The notes beneath the pieces were generated by a model. The model was not told the DNA's origin and ran no database searches. It saw only the letters and a list, made by a program, of their open reading frames with translations. Of a DNA stretch of 64,000 nt, positions 62,805 through 64,000 are shown in pieces. The stretch's first letter is position 1. Every line of letters begins with the position of its first letter. This stretch comes from Caprimulgus europaeus. Lineage: Eukaryota > Chordata > Aves > Caprimulgiformes > Caprimulgidae. Made by a program: the position numbers and the translations under genes. The DNA is taken from contig OU015525.1 of NCBI GenBank assembly GCA_907165065.1, forward strand, positions 51,965,537-52,029,536, given 5' to 3'.

Positions 62805-63840
62805 CAAATAGATTTCCACTGGAAGAAGGGACCTACAATGATCATCTAGCCCAACTGCCTGACCAGTTCAGGGCTGACCAAGTTGAAGTATTTAGGCAGT
62901 TATTGAAGTATTTAGTTGAAGTTATTAAGGGCATTGTCCAAATGCTTCTTAAACACTGACAGGCTTGGGGCATTGACCGCCTCTCTAGGCCTGTTCCAGT
63001 GTTTGGCCACCCTCTTGGTAAAGAAATGCTTCCTAATGTCCCATCTAAACCTCACCCAGTGCAGCTATGAACCATTCCCACACATCCTAACAGTGAATAC
63101 CCAGGAGAGAAGAGCAGCACATCCCTCTTCACCTTCCCTCCTCAGGAAGCTGTAGACAGCAATGAAGTCGCCCCTCGGACTCCTTTTCTCCCAACTAGAC
63201 AAGCCCAAAGCCCTCAGCCGCTGCTCACAGAACATGCTTTCCAGCCCTTGCACCAGCTTTGTTGCCTTCCTCTGGATTTCACATGCTTCTTAAGTTGTGG
63301 GGCCCAGAACTGCACACAGCACTCCAGGTGAGGCTGCACCAAGGCTGAATTCAGCAGGATAAGCACCTCTCTTGACCAGCTGGTTTGCTGTGTTTGATGT
63401 ACCCCAGGATGCTGTTTGCGCTCCTGGCTGCCAGGACACACTGCTGCCTCACACTGAGCCTGTTGCTGACCAGCACCCCCAGATCCCTTTCTGCAGGGCA
63501 GCTCTCCAGCCACTCCTCTCCCAATCTGTATTTCTGTCTGGTGTTACTCCATCACAGGTGCAGAATCCAGCATTTGGACTTGACAAATTTCATCCCATTA
63601 ATCATTACCCAATGCCCCAATATGTCCAGATCCCTCTGCAAGGCCTCTTGTCCCTCAGGAGAGTCAACTGCACCTCCCAGTTTGGTATCATCAGCAAACC
63701 TGATAATGATGCATTCAACTCCTGCATCCAGCTCAGTGATAAAAATACTGAACAGAACTGGCCCTGGGAGTGAGGCCCAAGGAACACTGCTGGTGACTGA
63801 TCACCAGCCAGATGTAGCCCCATTCACTAAAACCCTTTAA
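62805..63840 (-). mobile_element. CR1 LINE 3' portion, about 1 kb, minus strand
   Basis: Read on the minus strand, this has the end of CR1 ORF2: a degenerate GPVLF-like block, then FADDTKLGGAVDSPEGQ-like reverse-transcriptase residues near 63650-63710. [24 protein letters not shown] sequence follows, then [14 protein letters not shown] and RGDFIAVYSFLRREGE. The 3' untranslated end carries CTAGATGATCATTGTAGG followed by TCCCTTCTTCCAG at the low-coordinate side. Several stops and frameshifts make it inactive. A short internal duplication of TTGAAGTATTTA lies near 62882-62915. It is of a different CR1 subtype from the 41-kb and 55-kb copies. Confidence 0.92.
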
Positions 63841-64000
63841 GCCCTGCCCTTCAGCTAGTTCTAGGCTGAACAGTTCAAGCTATGCTGCTTATTCTCACCA
63901 AACATATACATATGAAGTATCATCAGAAGTGGGGAACATAAAATTAGAGAACAACAAAGTAGGAAGAACAAAAAGGAGAGGGCAGGGCAAAACTGGAACA
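63841..64000. other. Terminal 160 bases, no feature seen
   Basis: A-rich and purine-rich sequence to the window edge with no recognisable gene or repeat. Confidence 0.5.

Noticed and set aside
63372..63840. Plus-strand open frames of 133 and 151 codons
   Set aside because: They are antisense readings of a minus-strand CR1 fragment.

Overview
This is vertebrate nuclear DNA and very probably from a bird. CR1 LINE fragments, including 3' ends with the ATTCTATGA-type tail, are the main interspersed repeats. No SINE-rich mammalian background is visible. One long-terminal-repeat insertion looks like an LTR family abundant in neoavian birds. Genes are intron-split and the intergenic DNA is AT-rich, with one sharp CpG-rich promoter island. 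I cannot name the species.

Layout. Positions 1-2.5 kb hold the last two coding exons and 3' end of a plus-strand gene. I assign it to SMCHD1 mainly from the known vertebrate order SMCHD1-EMILIN2-LPIN2. Its last intron carries a solo LTR (966-1599) with perfect 5-bp target duplications. Positions 2.5-24.5 kb are intergenic. They contain a broken CR1 reverse-transcriptase fragment (about 5545-6965) and a 375-bp uninterrupted polypyrimidine tract made of two adjacent pentanucleotide arrays (13850-14224). No gene is supportable there. Just upstream of the next promoter lies a three-copy 19-bp repeat containing evenly spaced AGGTCA motifs.

Positions 25.1-58.3 kb hold a complete plus-strand EMILIN2 gene. 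Nine coding exons join into an uninterrupted frame of 1075 codons plus stop. The order is signal peptide, seven-cysteine EMI domain, a long coiled-coil region in one 1935-bp exon, a proline-rich segment, a degenerate collagen-like stalk and a C-terminal C1q domain. The CpG island covers the 5' UTR, exons 1-2 and the start of intron 2. Introns carry several CR1 3' ends, a (CTAT)n microsatellite and other simple repeats.

Positions 58.3-64 kb are downstream DNA ending in a minus-strand CR1 fragment (about 62805-63840). LPIN2 is expected next on the minus strand, but I see none of its coding sequence.

The two genes are unrelated in function: a chromatin-architecture protein and an extracellular-matrix glycoprotein. 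I found no CRISPR, operon, tRNA or rRNA, and no clear novel system. The most distinctive features are the EMILIN2 phase-1 exon cassette with two micro-exons, the pure pyrimidine tract, the LTR with intact target duplications and the AGGTCA repeat.
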